Assembly (NCBI GenBank): GCA_905250125.1 | Contig: CAJNOL010000266.1 | Location: forward strand, 1 to 64,000 | From: Rotaria sordida | Taxonomy: Eukaryota > Rotifera > Eurotatoria > Philodinida > Philodinidae | Length of the DNA stretch: 64,000 nucleotides | Reading direction: 5' to 3' | Shown: one piece after another, positions 1-13,260 of the stretch | Layout of the letters: each line of letters begins with the position of its first letter | Position numbering within the stretch: the first letter of the stretch is position 1 | Made by a program: the position numbers and the translations under genes | Notes under the pieces: generated by a model | What the model saw: the letters and a program-made list of their open reading frames with translations, nothing else | Databases searched by the model: none | What the model was told of the DNA's origin: nothing

Positions 1-3000
1 AAGTACTACAGGAATACCTGCTGTCTCTAGCGGTAGTCCTGGTACAACAGTTCTTGGAACGCGAACTGCTAGTAGTACTTCGAGCGCACCGGGCAGTGTT
101 GGCACGACATCGTTTTGGACTGGTGTGACTGGAAAAGGGGAAACGTCAACTGTTAGTGGCGCTGCGTCTACATTTACAGGTAAGGGTTTTTTTCTTTTTG
201 TTATAGAAAGAATAATGCGTTGTTCGCCTTTGCCTAAAGAATAGTTTTTTTTCTGTGTGTATATTGTAGAATGAAATTTTAGTGAAGTCTTGCTTGTGAT
301 GAGAAAATAGGAAATCAGAATAATGAAATATGTTTAGTTTTTTATATGACATCGATTGAGCGCTTACTATGCAAGGTTTGTTGTAGAAACAATAAGAGCT
401 ATAACGTGAGTAAACAGTTTACCATCAGTTTTTTCAAGCGGCTTACGACGATTTGTGAAATGCATTAGTGTTGCAAGATTTTGACTTTGAGAATTCGATC
501 CTCACGTTGGTCGTCGAAAATAAAAGTTATTAGAGCTTTGTTTCTAAGTTAGTGGTGGTTTGTTCGTTGATCTGTGTATGGAGCTTTGCAAAATTTCGAA
601 AAGGTTTTCGGAGTACGCGAAAAATCGGTTATAAGAAAAGAGCAGCTTCTACTTTGAAACTCTGAATTTATCATTGCTATTCTATTGAACATTGAAGATA
701 CTTTAATTGTCTCGTGAATGAGTAGTGTCGAGAAAAAACCATATCAAAGTAGTCCGAAATCATATCATAAAAGAAAAAATTCTTCATGGAAAATTACTGA
801 GCAACAGTAACAGTTAGATTTCGAAGTGTGTTGGAGTTGTGTCTAGAAAATTATTTTTTTGAAGCTGTATAGTAGCATATTTCGTCCTTTACTTAACAGG
901 TGAAGAATAAGCATGTCACTAGTTGAAAAGTAAAGGTACTTGAATGGCTTACTGACGTAATTTTGATATTGTCTTCGAATGCGACCCTTCTTAGTTAATC
1001 GAATTGCGACTCTACAGAGTGTTCTTTTACATGTACAGTTTCAACTCTGCGTTCAAACATATTTCTTTTTTAGCTGATGTAATCTTAATTCCTGCGAAGT
1101 TAGATTAGATTTCTAGTTTTGGAGTCTTATGTAAGATCATAAAATAGGCATAGCTTCTTTGACGCAAACAAGCATTTCTTGTTACAAGTTTCACTATAAT
1201 TTAGATAAAATTATTTTGCCACATAACTGGATAAAAAATTCTCAATGGCACATTTTTGTTTAAATTAAATTTTTTTCAGGAACTACTGAGCGGATTGTAA
1301 CAACCATCACTACTCCATGTTATTCAGAAGATATTATGTATCATGATGATGTTGTTTTATCAATTAAACAAATTGAAACAAAACTTACTATGTCCAGACT
1401 TTCATTACGTTCTGATACAACTGGTGTTACATTTCCAAATACTCAACAACCAACACTTTCGGTTAAACTAAATCATACACTTGTTTCACAGATTATCTCG
1501 GTCGCAGTACCAAATAATCGTGGTGCAACAAACGTAAATCAAATTGAATTAACATTCTTTGGTACAGATGGTCAGGTTCTTCGAAATTCACTGGGTGCAA
1601 AATGGGTTGTTGAAACAACTCCTGGTGTTACAATAGTATGATTTTTATTTTACTTTATAGAAAGATGAAATTCTTTTTTTTTCAGTTAGAACAACTCGTA
1701 CCCAAAGTACCTGTTGGAGCATTTGAGATTAAATTAATCAATACAACTGATGGAAATACACCTAGAAATGTTACTCTGGAAGTTATTGGATGTGTTCATG
1801 CATGTAAGAAACTTGATAAGCAAAGATTTTGAATGTATTACATTGTTATTTGTTTTTATCTAGATTATACTACATCGAGTATTCAAACGAGTAGTACTAG
1901 TTTGTTAACTACAAAAAGTACTGGTATAAGTCGTACTACTTTATCAACATCAACTTCTACTCGAGCTGGTACTTGTGCGAAAGTTCAAACAATGAATCCT
2001 AATATAGGTGTTATTGGTAACATATTTACTTATCCATCATCATTGAATGCTAACGTAAACAATCTTGCACCTGGTCGAAATGGTCTTGATTTTCCGAAAA
2101 CAGAATTGCGTCCAAATATAACTATATTATTTAATCGTGTTGGAAGTATATCTTTTGTTCAAATTCCACCTGAAAGTCAATCAAATGTACAACAAATATT
2201 CGTGGAATTTTTCAATCCATTAGGACGTCTAATTACTTCATATACATCATCAGATAATATACCGCGACTTGCTAAAGATTTAGACGTTAATGATGTGTTA
2301 AAAGTTGTTGTCCATCTTATTGCAACATCAGATAGACAGAGTCCGAAAAATGTTACTCTTGATGTGGTTGGATGTTTCTTTGAAGGTAATTGAAATTTTG
2401 TGCGATAAAATTTTGATACACCGATTTTTTTTAATATCAGTTAAATAGTTCTGATTTTATGAGAAATTTTATCAATATAGCGTCTAATCATTGCTTAGCT
2501 ATTTAATTGTTGTAGAGTGCTAACGATAGTAAAGTTTTTTCATGGGATGCGAAGCACAGGACTTAACAAATAATACAGAGGTTTCTGGAATAATATTGTT
2601 ACATTTTTCATCGGTTAAAGCGTTATTTTGAAAAATCAATAACACTTATTCAAAACCTACATTAAAAGCTCTTTTTAATCATGTATTTAAACAAATTTTG
2701 TTACATCATGTTTTTGAGTATTGAGAGTATTTTCGAACAACACTAAGATGAACTTTGCAAAAACAAATCGAAATGATTGCTGCAAAAATCCCGTTTTGTT
2801 TTTGACTTAATCGTGTTCATTTCATTCGATAACATTGATCTTTTCTCTATCTAATTATTCATTCAATTGTTGATAAATCTTGCAGAAAATCTGATAATAT
2901 TGTCTTAGTTAACACTGGAAAAAACTAACTGCACAGCTCTAGCTATTGTTTCAGATCGATGTTCATATTTGTCCTTTCTTCGAATCAGTTACCTAAGTAC

Positions 3001-6000
3001 TTTGATATATTTATATCGACAATATTCCGGATTCCATATAGTCATCATTTCATATATTTTCATAAAACGACACTATTACAATTTCATGAAACTATTAACT
3101 TTATTTTTTTTCTTCAAGATTCAAAATAATTAAAACGATGATAATATAAAAAGTTTGCCGTCATTTTCTTTAAATTATTCAAGTCACGCATTACAGATGT
3201 TAGAGCAGAATGTTGATATACATTGCTAGAGTTCTCATGATAATGAGTTTAGCGTTGTCTGCTTTTTAATTTGCTTTCGGGATCGATGAGTTGATTGATC
3301 GAAAGGTAACTTTTCTGTCTATATCGTCAGAAAACAAAATGATTCTAGTAAGCTGTAAATATTCGTTCGGAACGTAGAAACGGTTTTTTTGGTTTTTTAA
3401 GAATTATTGACTCCTCGATAATCGACATTCGGGTCGTGTATCATCTAGTTCTTTTAATATCTTCAACATTTGGAATTATAAGAGATTTGTGTTAAAATTC
3501 GAATACAAAGTACATAGGATTTCTATACGATATAATGTTTTCATAGGACATTCACAAATAAAAAATATATTAGATAATAGTTTGAATATCAAGTAAACAA
3601 AAGGAAAGAAAAATACCACACCTTCCGCTTATGTTATTGACATACAGCATGCATTGAGACTCAAAATTCAGTGCCGATATCCACCTAGATACTACCAAAA
3701 ACAGTTTTATTCACTAGACTGCTTGAACTTTTCTGAAATATTGATTGATTACATGCTAACTATGCATACGAGTTCTGTAAATAAAGTTAGAATACAACTT
3801 GAACATCATTTCCATTTAATTTTGTTCAGATAGAAAAACAATTAGGAAAAATTAAAAAGAGAAAAATCTCTCAAAAACAAACACAGAATTTAGAAGACAA
3901 AAGTTCAGTTACTTTTCTTTTCTTATTGTAGATACTGAGCATAACTCTAAGACATCTTGTAAGGAGTACACTACTTCACAAGTCATCTAACACATTATAA
4001 GCTTTAAATGAAAGATTCAAAATCGATGATTTCAACATTCAAACAAAATAGTTTTGTAGAATGCGATGAACAACATAACTTTTGTTGATATTGACCGATG
4101 AATTGACTAGTCCATATTCTCAAAAGTTCACTACTCACGAGGAAACTCATCCAGGTATCAAATTCCTTTCCGACCGAGTCGATATTCATTTGATGAGTAA
4201 TAGAAAAGTCTAGAATGGTTTCATTTTCCAAGTGTTCGTGCTTGAGATATTGAAATTTAACTGAGTTTTTCAACATAAAGCTGTGGTCTCGTGAAAAATC
4301 AACTTTCGATTTTCGACTTCAAACTTTGTACGAGCAAAGTTCTCAATGAGATTAATTCATTGGATAAGTTGTAACTTTTCTAGTATTTCCTATTCTGAGA
4401 TATTCAATATTCGAAATTCTTTTATTTGTAAAAGTAAATTTTGTTCATATATTTACATCTCCAGGAAGGAAATACTAGTTTCAGAATCAACTAATCTCAT
4501 TAAGAACTTTATTAATGTGAAGGTTGAAGTCAAAATTCAACAGTCGATTTTTCAGGTGACTACAGTTTTTCATTGAAACACTCAGTAAAATTTCAATATC
4601 TTAAGAATGAAAAGTCGGAAAAACAAATCATTCTAGACTTTTTTGTATTACTCATCAAATAAACGTCGTCTCGGTCAAAAAGCGATTTGATGTTTAGAGA
4701 GGTTCTCTTCTCAGTTCTACACATTATGAAAATGTGTATAGCATTCTTGACGAAAATATATAATTTTGTTTCAATAACTATATCTAAACTTTTTTGTAAT
4801 ATTGATCTATTTCGTTGTAGTTACTCCGTTATCAACAACGACTATATCTACCTATACAACAAGTGAAAAATGTCTAATAACAGATGGTATGACTGATGTA
4901 AACATACTTCCGAATAAAAACATTGTCAACAGCAAAGATGTATCAATTGGTGATCGAATACGTTTAACCGAAACGAGTCCAGGTTACACACCAACATTAA
5001 CAGATGATAAAGTAACAATAACACTAACAAAGGATACATCTCCAATAGCTATTGGTGAAATAATAATAACAGCAAAAAATTTTCTCTCAGCTACATTATC
5101 AAGAAAAACAAAAGATGAAAACGTATGGGAACCATTTGCAACATTAACAAGTAATAGAACAACATTTGATAATTTATATGCTACTGAATTACAATTTCAA
5201 TTTACACGTGATACAAAATCTATTAAGTTAGGTATTATTGGATGCTTTCCACCATCAGGTAAGATAAAAAAACAGATTTTTTTCGAACTAAAAATAATAA
5301 ATAGTCAAAATTAACAATTATCTAACTTATTCTTTTTTGTTTTTTTAGTAACAACAATTTCAACATCAATTACAACACCATATACAAAAGTTTCGTCGAC
5401 TAGTACAACTTTACCTTGTATTCTTAGTGAATGGGGACCTTGGTCAATATGCTCACCTGAATGTCAACCTAATCGTTATCAATATCGATCACGTTCAGTC
5501 TTAAATGGTACAACATGTTCGAAGCCATTGAATGAATCACGTTCATGTGATCAAACACCTTGTGAACAATGTACAATGACACGTGAAAATTATATTAAAC
5601 AATTAGAACATGCACCACCACGTGATTGTAAGTTTAATTTTTCTTAAATGAAATTAGAAAGAAAAGACATGAATTTGTTTTTTTTTTTTGTTAAAGATTT
5701 TGTTGGATATTTAACTAATTCAACAACAGCTGTTCATACAAACTCATCAGTTTATATTGGCGATATACTTGATCGTAACACATCTATATTTGTTGATAAT
5801 TGTACACAACTTATGTGTAAATCAGAAGGATTGACGAAACAAAAAATTCCATGTCAAGGTAAATATGATTTTTCTTTTTTTATTTTAATCCACAAAAAAA
5901 AAACCAAAAATTATTTCTTTTTTTATTTTCATATATAGATGATTGTAAATATACTTCACAGTGTGAATGGAGTAAATGTGATGCTTTATGTGGTCAACCT

Positions 6001-8146
6001 GGTAATCGAACACGTAAAAAAAGTTTAATCATAAAACCTTCATCAACACCAAATCCATTATGTGTAAGAGAAATAATTGAAACATTACCATGTGTGGGTG
6101 ATCCATGTCCATGTAAAAAAGGTATCAATTGTACATGTGATTTAACCGAATGGAGTGAATGGTCAACATGTTCTTTACCATGTGGCGGTGGTCAACGAGA
6201 ACGTACACGTCAATATAAAACAAATTCACCTGACAAATGTCCACCAAATAACTTACGTGAAATACAACCATGTAATATAGAATGTTGTCCAGTTGATGGA
6301 AAATATACACCTTGGTCTGAATGGTCACCATGTACAGTAGAATGTGGTTCAGGCATACGTAAACGAAGTCGAACATGTACGGATCCCTCACCATCGTGTA
6401 AAGGTAAACTATGTGAAGGACCTTCAATAGATACAGAAGTTTGCAATACAAAACCATGTAGTAAGTTAACTCATTTTATTCATATTCTCAAGTTCATACA
6501 AAATTAATTTTTCTAGATGAAACTTGTACGAATGGTCAAATACATAGTGATTGTGCTAATGAATGTGATACATCATGTGAATCATTAACATGTGATAATC
6601 AATGTCGAAAACCAGATAAATGTGTACCAGGTTGTATCTGTCCTGAAAATAAAGTCATTGGACCTGATGGTCAATGTATTAATCGTAAAGATTGTCCATG
6701 TCGATTATCAACTGATAATGCAACTTTAGTTAATGGTGAAAGTAATATTCGAGATCCTTGTAAAACATATACATGTCAAGATGGTTGTATTATAACCAAG
6801 GATAATAACTGTACATTATGTGAATGGTCACCATGGACAGCATTTTCTGATTGTTCGAATACATGTAATGGTACACAAAGTCGATTTCGTACATATGATG
6901 GACCTAATTGTCCAGATAAACGTACGGAAGAAGATAAACAACTATGTTCTTCAAATTGTACAATTGTATGTTATGTAACAAATTCAAATGGTTCTATTGT
7001 TACATATGATGTTGGTGATCTTATTGAAGAAACACCTTGTAATCGAACGTAAATATTCTTTTTTTCTTTTTCTTTTGCAAAAAAAAGATCCATTGAAAAT
7101 AATTTTATTTGTAGAGTTTGCCGTGAAACAGGTTCAGTTGAAACTCAACCAATTGATGGAACAGATATTGATGGTCAATGGAATTTATGGGCACCATGGA
7201 GTGAATGTAGTCAAACATGTAATGGAACTCGTACACGTTATCGATTATGTACATCACCAGCACCACAATGTAATGGAGAGATTTGTAAGAAATTACCTAA
7301 TACACAAATCAATACTGTTAAAGTTGGCAATAATTCAGCAGTTATTGAAGAAGTTGAACATGAAAAATGTAATCAACTTTGTAAGTTGAAATATAGAATA
7401 AGTTCAATAAACTGATTGATTTTTCTTATTATTTTCTTAGGCTTTAGTACTACAACACCTGTTTCTACAACTATTACAACTCCTCATGAAGAATGTCTTA
7501 TGTCTAATGGAACAAATATTATTACTTTACCCGTAAGTTTATCCATAGATATACTACAAATATAATTTATATATTATTTAGCCACAACAAATTATTTCTA
7601 ATCCAACAAATTCATGTGAAATATGTGCATGTAAACATGGTGTAGTATCATGTTCAACAATTTGTTCTGAAAATAAACAAACATGTTTATCTAAACAATC
7701 TCAAGATAAAGATAATATTTATACATGGATACCACCTCAATCTGGAGAATGTTGTGGTACATGTAACAAGACAAAAGGTATAGAAATTAATAATACTTTT
7801 CTTTTGAATTCTTTTTTTTTGTTTCTTTGTTACAGTTGAAAGTAAATGTCGTGTTGAAATATTAAAAGATGAATATATTCATGCTGGTACATGCATATCA
7901 ATGATACCTGTTGGTCGTGAACAATGTACTGGTGGTTGTGATTCTCAAGCAAGTAATGAGTTAACAATAGAAAAGACGTCTTATCAATTGGGTAATTCAA
8001 CATGTCGATGTTGTGCACCAAAAGAAACTTATACGCAAACAATTTCAATGGATTGTCAAGCAGTAGGTAAGCAACGATACGTTGTGTCAGCTACATATAC
8101 ACGTATTCGATCATGCGAATGTCACGCTTGTGTTGGTAAACGTTAA
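1..8146 (+). CDS. SCO-spondin/mucin-like secreted multidomain protein (3' part, 13 exons visible)
   Basis: Exons: 1-179, 1280-1635, 1686-1803, 1864-2385, 4821-5258, 5349-5627, 5697-5858, 5939-6460, 6517-7048, 7115-7380, 7441-7532, 7582-7777, 7836-8146. All have GT-AG borders and one open frame from base 2 (1323 residues visible); the 5' end lies outside the window. Domain order: Ser/Thr-rich linker; three related ~130-residue repeats ending in V(I)GC or IIGC; about six thrombospondin type 1 repeats (WSEWSTC, WSEWSPC, WAPWSEC); a TIL cysteine domain in exon 9 ([10 protein letters not shown]...CPC); a VWC-like cysteine block in exon 12; a C-terminal cystine knot (CTCK) in exon 13 ending [10 protein letters not shown]. 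This TSP1/TIL/VWC/CTCK order is that of SCO-spondin and gel-forming mucins. I infer an extracellular, disulfide-linked, O-glycosylated matrix or mucus protein. A poly(A) signal AATAAA lies at 8182-8187. Orthology to vertebrate SCO-spondin is not certain. Confidence 0.85.
180..1279 (+). other. Long intron, no recognised content
   Basis: The first visible intron of the SCO-spondin-like gene, with donor GTAAGG and a T-rich tract before the acceptor. I see no coding, repeat or RNA signal in it. Confidence 0.6.
4110..4735. repeat. Palindromic MITE-like element in an intron of the SCO-spondin-like gene
   Basis: The left half, around 4150-4275 (contains CATTTGATGAGTAATA and TCTAGAATG), reappears as its reverse complement around 4570-4690. 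The inner arms also pair (4280-4345 with 4500-4575). The whole is a long imperfect hairpin of about 600 bp lying in the 2.4-kb intron 2386-4820. It holds no credible ORF. Ends are approximate. Confidence 0.7.
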
Positions 8147-8584
8147 ATATTCCATTTATTGTATTTCAATTTTATTTATGCAATAAAAGAAAAAAGAGAG
8201 CAGCAATAAATGTTTCTTTTTTTTATAACAATGCAATATGAATAATCAGGTCAAGGTGATTAGGGAATAAGAAAATAAATTCTTTGATTGTTCAATAATC
8301 AATTATTGAAATAAGAATAAAAGAAAAAAAACAACAGGAGAAATGTATACGTTGGAGTTGACTTTAAAATGTAGAAACGTAGAATTGCTATGAAATAACC
8401 GATAATAAATGATTTGCAACTAATCGAATGTTTTCGATGTGGATTTAGCAAAGAATTTTTTAATAAGTGTCGTATTATCATAACATTTATTAATAAAAGA
8501 AGAATTCTACTCGAAACTAGATGCCTATCTGAGGGCGTTGAGCACCAGATGGTAATTAGGATGTAGAGGAACACTCGCACCCAC

Positions 8585-8695
8585 ATCCTACCCCAGTGTT
8601 TTAACTAGTGTGAAGATCGAAAGGTCAGCGCCCCTTCAAAGATTGAATTGGCCCTCTTGGCGTTTTAAGTCGCTTTTCCGGAAGATAAAATCTTA
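8585..8695 (-). repeat. Copy of a dispersed GC-richer repeat (family with 43346-43500 and 44010-44100)
   Basis: Read on the minus strand, this stretch has an AGATTTTATCTTCCGG block followed about 80 bp on by TTAAAACACTG. These match AGATTTTCTCTTCTGG ... ATAAAACACTG at 43358-43495. Similarity is by eye and imperfect. Confidence 0.4.
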
Positions 8696-9068
8696 ATAAA
8701 ATCTTGCCCTACTCGCATCCCACATCCTGCTCACTATTGTCATGTTTTTGGTCACTGCTCGTTTCTTTTTCTCAATTTTATCTGTTCAATAAATATGACA
8801 TTTACCATATAAATCAACATTTACTATTTCACATTTTAAAGTCAACTTCAATATATACATTCAAAAATTAAATTTACAATTGAAATATAATTTGATGATG
8901 ATCATCATGGTCTTTCTTCTTCTTCTTTGTGCTTGTTGTATTCATACTAGTTTTATTCAAATTTTCAATTCATCAAGGAATTTATTTTTATTCAAGAAAA
9001 CATAATTCAATTATTTTTTTTCCCATAGATATTAATAATACTGGAACTAGTAGTCAATCACTTGTTGC

Positions 9069-9107
<39 letters not shown>
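9069..9107 (+). repeat. (AAT)n microsatellite
   Basis: About a dozen uninterrupted AAT units in the intergenic region. Confidence 0.9.
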
Positions 9108-9108
<1 letters not shown>

Positions 9109-9349
9109 ATAATAATCAATCATGAATAAAAACAATTAATCAAAAACAATTCGCTAATTTTTTTTGTTAGATCTTTTATGAAAACATGAATCTTTCTCAT
9201 AATATATCAGTCATTCATAAAGATACAGAATTAACTGAATCTGTCGAACAAGATGATGTTATACAAATAAATCTCATTAAATTGTTGAATCTATAGATAT
9301 TTATAAAATTGAATATTTCTACATTTTTGCATTTTTAATATTAAATGTA

Positions 9350-9865
9350 GAAGTTATGTAACATCTACATCAGAATTAAAGAGACCTAAGTATAAGCTCA
9401 GTAACTCGACAACAGTAACAGTTAGCAATCTAAGATTTCCAGAAAACGAAAGAGAAGAACTCCGGACGTCTTTTTGTTTGATACTATATAAGACAATTAT
9501 TTTAAAACCAATCAACTTCTCAAAACATTCAAAAAAAATTGCATGAAAACAATGTTTGATTTCAACAGAATTTTGATAAAAACCGAAAAAAATTCTATAT
9601 AATTTGGCAGAATAGATACGCAATTTCCTTTACTCAATCTTGAGATATGAGAAGATAATCATCTGAACCGTACATTAAACTATAGAGCTGAAATCTCTCT
9701 ATCAGAAGCACATGTCAAAAATCAAAATGATATCGAAACGAAACACCATTTTTATGCATTTCGTTCCAAATTTTTTGTGAAGATGATGGGTTTTAAAATA
9801 ATTTCGTACTATATAATATCAGACAAAAAGACCTAACCCTTCTTTAATTCTGACGTAGACATTAG
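9350..9865. repeat. Palindromic MITE-like element, family A copy 1
   Basis: The left end has CATCAGAATTAAAGAG; the right end has its counterpart TTTAATTCTGACGTAG in inverse orientation. Inside, ACTATATAAGACAATTATTTT (9483-9503) pairs with AAAATAATTTCGTACTATAT (9796-9815). It shares ends and interior with 17345-17925, so this is a two-copy family within the window. Confidence 0.75.
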
Positions 9866-11639
9866 TTCAAATTATCTGTTTTTTGATACATTCTTATCAA
9901 CATTTTAGATTGATAAGATATTTTAATCTTTCAAAAAATTAGAACTTTAATTAGTTAAATCAAAATATGACTAGTTCCCGCAGTTTTAGGCTAACAATAT
10001 TAAAAGACTTAGATCAGTATTATTTCTTAACATTTCAAAATCTTAAAAACCTATTCCCAATTCGTCAAAATCGTTTTAGTTTTTTGAAAAATCTTTTAAA
10101 TAAAAAATTATGAAAAATAAATGAGATATAATAGAAGACTTGAGATCTTTCATTGTGGGGGTGAATGCCATTTTTGTTTTGGAAATTCAGATTATATGAT
10201 TTATAGTTCGAAAAGTAAAATTAACACAAAGTATAGAATTGTATACTGAAAGTAAGTGAAAAAGAAATCAATGAAAAACAATACTATTTGGTGAAATAGC
10301 ATCTTCGCAATGCTTCAAAACTGGTTTTTTTTAGATATACAATATGATTTGAGTATTATTCAAAGTGTCGATTTTACGTGATCATCGATATGAAGCAAAA
10401 GATAAGCGGCGTGTTTACGAAAATATATTGATACACAGCAATAAATGTAAAATAGGCATTACAAAAAGCATATGGTATATTATTAATAGGTTATCTCTAA
10501 TAGATGGAAAAGCTTCTACATAATCTTCGTAAATAAATACCGTTATTATTGGATTTATTATTTCTTCAAGCTTTTGTTACTTCAATATAGTTTTTGCAAA
10601 TACAAAAAACAACAAACGGGATAATTGTTGTAATAATAAATAAAACATGGATAATTGTAATTGTTTGTAATCGAATATCTCGGTTTAAATGAATATTATT
10701 TATTTGTCGACTATGATAAAATAGAAAAAGAAATGTAATATTAGGCAAATAATATCATTGGTCATTATAAATAAGATGCTGGCAAAATTAGTTCTTCGCA
10801 TTTATGGAAGGTTTCTCTTTCAGATCAAAAAAAGAAAGAAACCATTTTTCGAGCAAAACACATCTGTTCAAATAATATTCTGCTTCACTCACGCATAAAA
10901 CGACTTATAATTCGAACGTTGATTCAGAACAGGATGATTTTATTGCATGAGAGTTTTGTTCTTTTTCTAGACGAAGTCGAAGTTTATCACTAAACATTTC
11001 AGCTATTTGGTCCAAAGTTTAGAACAAATGAGTTTTCGTAGCAATAAAGATTTTTAAAAAAGTGGTGCATACTTTTGTGACTGATTTCATCATAAATAAA
11101 ACGAGATGGAATACTTGATTTTCTTGCTAAACTAGATACAAAAGAGACATTTTCAAAAATAACCTATATACATATGTTGTAATGATTTTCGCAAGATTAC
11201 AGATATTTCTAATTTTTCATTTCTGTCTCATACCAACAAAAATATTTTAGAGTACATTTAAACTGAGACATTATAGATTTCAAATTTCGCTTCATTTTCT
11301 GAAGCTCCTATATTATAAAGTATGAAATATTGACGCTTACTATCTATCCTCGTTAAAGATTCGAGGAGTCGCTAAAAAATCATCCGATTATCATTCCACC
11401 TCGTCGAAACAGTACTATGAGAGATGATTTCATTTGCAAATTTCCCTAGCATCTATGTTAAACAAGTATGCTCGTAAATGACTGTACTCCAAAAAACACA
11501 TATACTCGTATAGTACCTTCTTATTCAGAGTTTGCAGATATTATCCATATATGATTCTATTGCTCTGTATATGATCAAGGAGGTATACAACCATAGTACT
11601 GATCCATATGAAACATCAAACTATGATTGTATACGATGT

Positions 11640-11990
11640 CACACACAGTGCGTAATTTCTATCAAGCGCGTAGACATGATATATTTTCTGTCAGCAACGA
11701 ATTTTTTTCATAGAAATATGAGCTTCTTGTAGTCATCTTTCAAAGTATTTCAGTGACAAATAAATCGTGAAAAACCTTTAAAAACCAAGGTTTTTAGAAA
11801 ACTTGTATCTCAATCTAGAAGCATTTGCTTATCTTTATGCTAACTGAGTGTATGTCCTAGATATAGAAGAACATTCTCGGAAAGTTTTGTTGATATCGGA
11901 TTAGTGGAAAACGTGGCAACTAAGTTTACTGAAGACGTCTTTTCGGATTATGAATGAACAAATATTTCTCAGTAAAATGGTATATTAATA
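11640..11990 (+). repeat. Dispersed repeat, copy 1 (inverse of 38030-38510)
   Basis: Blocks such as CATAGAAATATGAGCTTCTT (11709-11728) and GATATCGGATTAGTGGAAAA (11893-11912) reappear as reverse complements around 38410-38430 and 38070-38095, in the same order. The copy at 38030 carries roughly 130 bp extra in the middle. Neither copy codes. Confidence 0.7.
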
Positions 11991-13260
11991 ATTAGTTTAC
12001 TCCGAGTTATTTGTCAAGAAATGAGTATTTTCGTTGAATACGCCGTGTCAATTTCTCGATTTCTATGAAAAAAAATACTTGCAAAATGAGCTCGGGCATC
12101 GCTGAATGATTGTTATGAAAACTTTTGATTCTTATATCACTTCGTCAAGAACAATTTTGCCTTTAATTCTATGCAAAAAAAACAGGTTAGCACAATTCCT
12201 GACAGATTAGAATATGAAACACGATGTAGTTGATGTTACTAATTACAGAAAGATTGTTCTGTTCGATCTATTTTGGGACACATTTCCTTACCATCCTTCG
12301 CCAGAAATGCAATAAGAGAGTAGTTTAACAGGATGTTATTGCTGTATGGTCTGTGACGTGTTTGTGTTGGTGTATATGACGTCTGTGGGAAGGAGGATCC
12401 AAATTTTTTACCCTTATACTTCAACAATCCTTTTAGATCGTATCTCACAAAATTGGTAATATAGTATACGCAGTAAAGAGGCTTATAGCAGCAAAACATG
12501 AGAATTCTTTCCATCCAAAATTAATTTTCACGCTTCTAAAAGGTCAGCTCACAAATCTTAAACCAGAAGTCCTATAAAAATTTTGAATCCATACTCGGAA
12601 TGAACACAAAATTGCGATTCTAACCGAATATTTTCAAGTTTCTGCAGATTCTTTAATAAAGGCTGAAAAAATGAAAAAAACATTTTATCTAATTACTTTT
12701 CGATCACTCGTTATTATTGTAGCGAATAAAGCAAAAAATTATTGGCAAATCTTTAAATAAATTAAAGTTAAAAAGATATAATGAAAATACTGTTCGAAAA
12801 TAAAATCTTGTTAAATTGAATAGTGTTATAAATCATTCAAGAAAATATCTACTATAATCAACAATTGATTAAAGATTCAACTTTGTTAATTTACACTTTA
12901 TCAGATCAATTCATACCTAAATAATTCTAATATTCTTTAATTTCTAGACTATTTGTTGTTCTAAATACAGTGACTTCAACTAATCTTAAATATCTCATGC
13001 AACAAAATTAAACTCAAAGAATTGGAAAATTTTCTCTCTGATAGATTCATCGTTAGCCATGTGTAAATTTAAAAGATTTGATAAAAGTGCTCGGCTCTTG
13101 AGATATATCATTGAAAAAGTTTTGTATATATAAAAGTTCAAGCCTTAAATCTTCTTTTATTGATATAATAAGAATAACGAAAACAAAAAAAGAAAAGATC
13201 GCCCGCGATCAAATAATATCCAATGCAACACATATATATATATGTATGTAGTACCAATAT

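Larger units (their letters stand above)
8190..13150. other. Intergenic region, about 5 kb
   Basis: There is no credible gene between the poly(A) signal of the SCO-spondin-like gene and the 3' end of the DUF229 gene. It holds an AAT microsatellite, a palindromic element (9350-9865), a copy of a GC-richer repeat (8585-8695) and one copy of a dispersed repeat (11640-11990). The 91-codon minus-strand ORF at 12239-12514 resembles nothing I know and has no splice or codon support. Confidence 0.6.

Noticed and set aside
6125..6457. Minus-strand 110-codon ORF and overlapping 78-codon ORF (6210-6446)
   Set aside because: They lie antisense to the cysteine-rich TSP1 exon, which has domain evidence and splice sites; these are shadows.
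12239..12514. Minus-strand 91-codon ORF
   Set aside because: Composition does not match neighbouring exons and no domain is visible.
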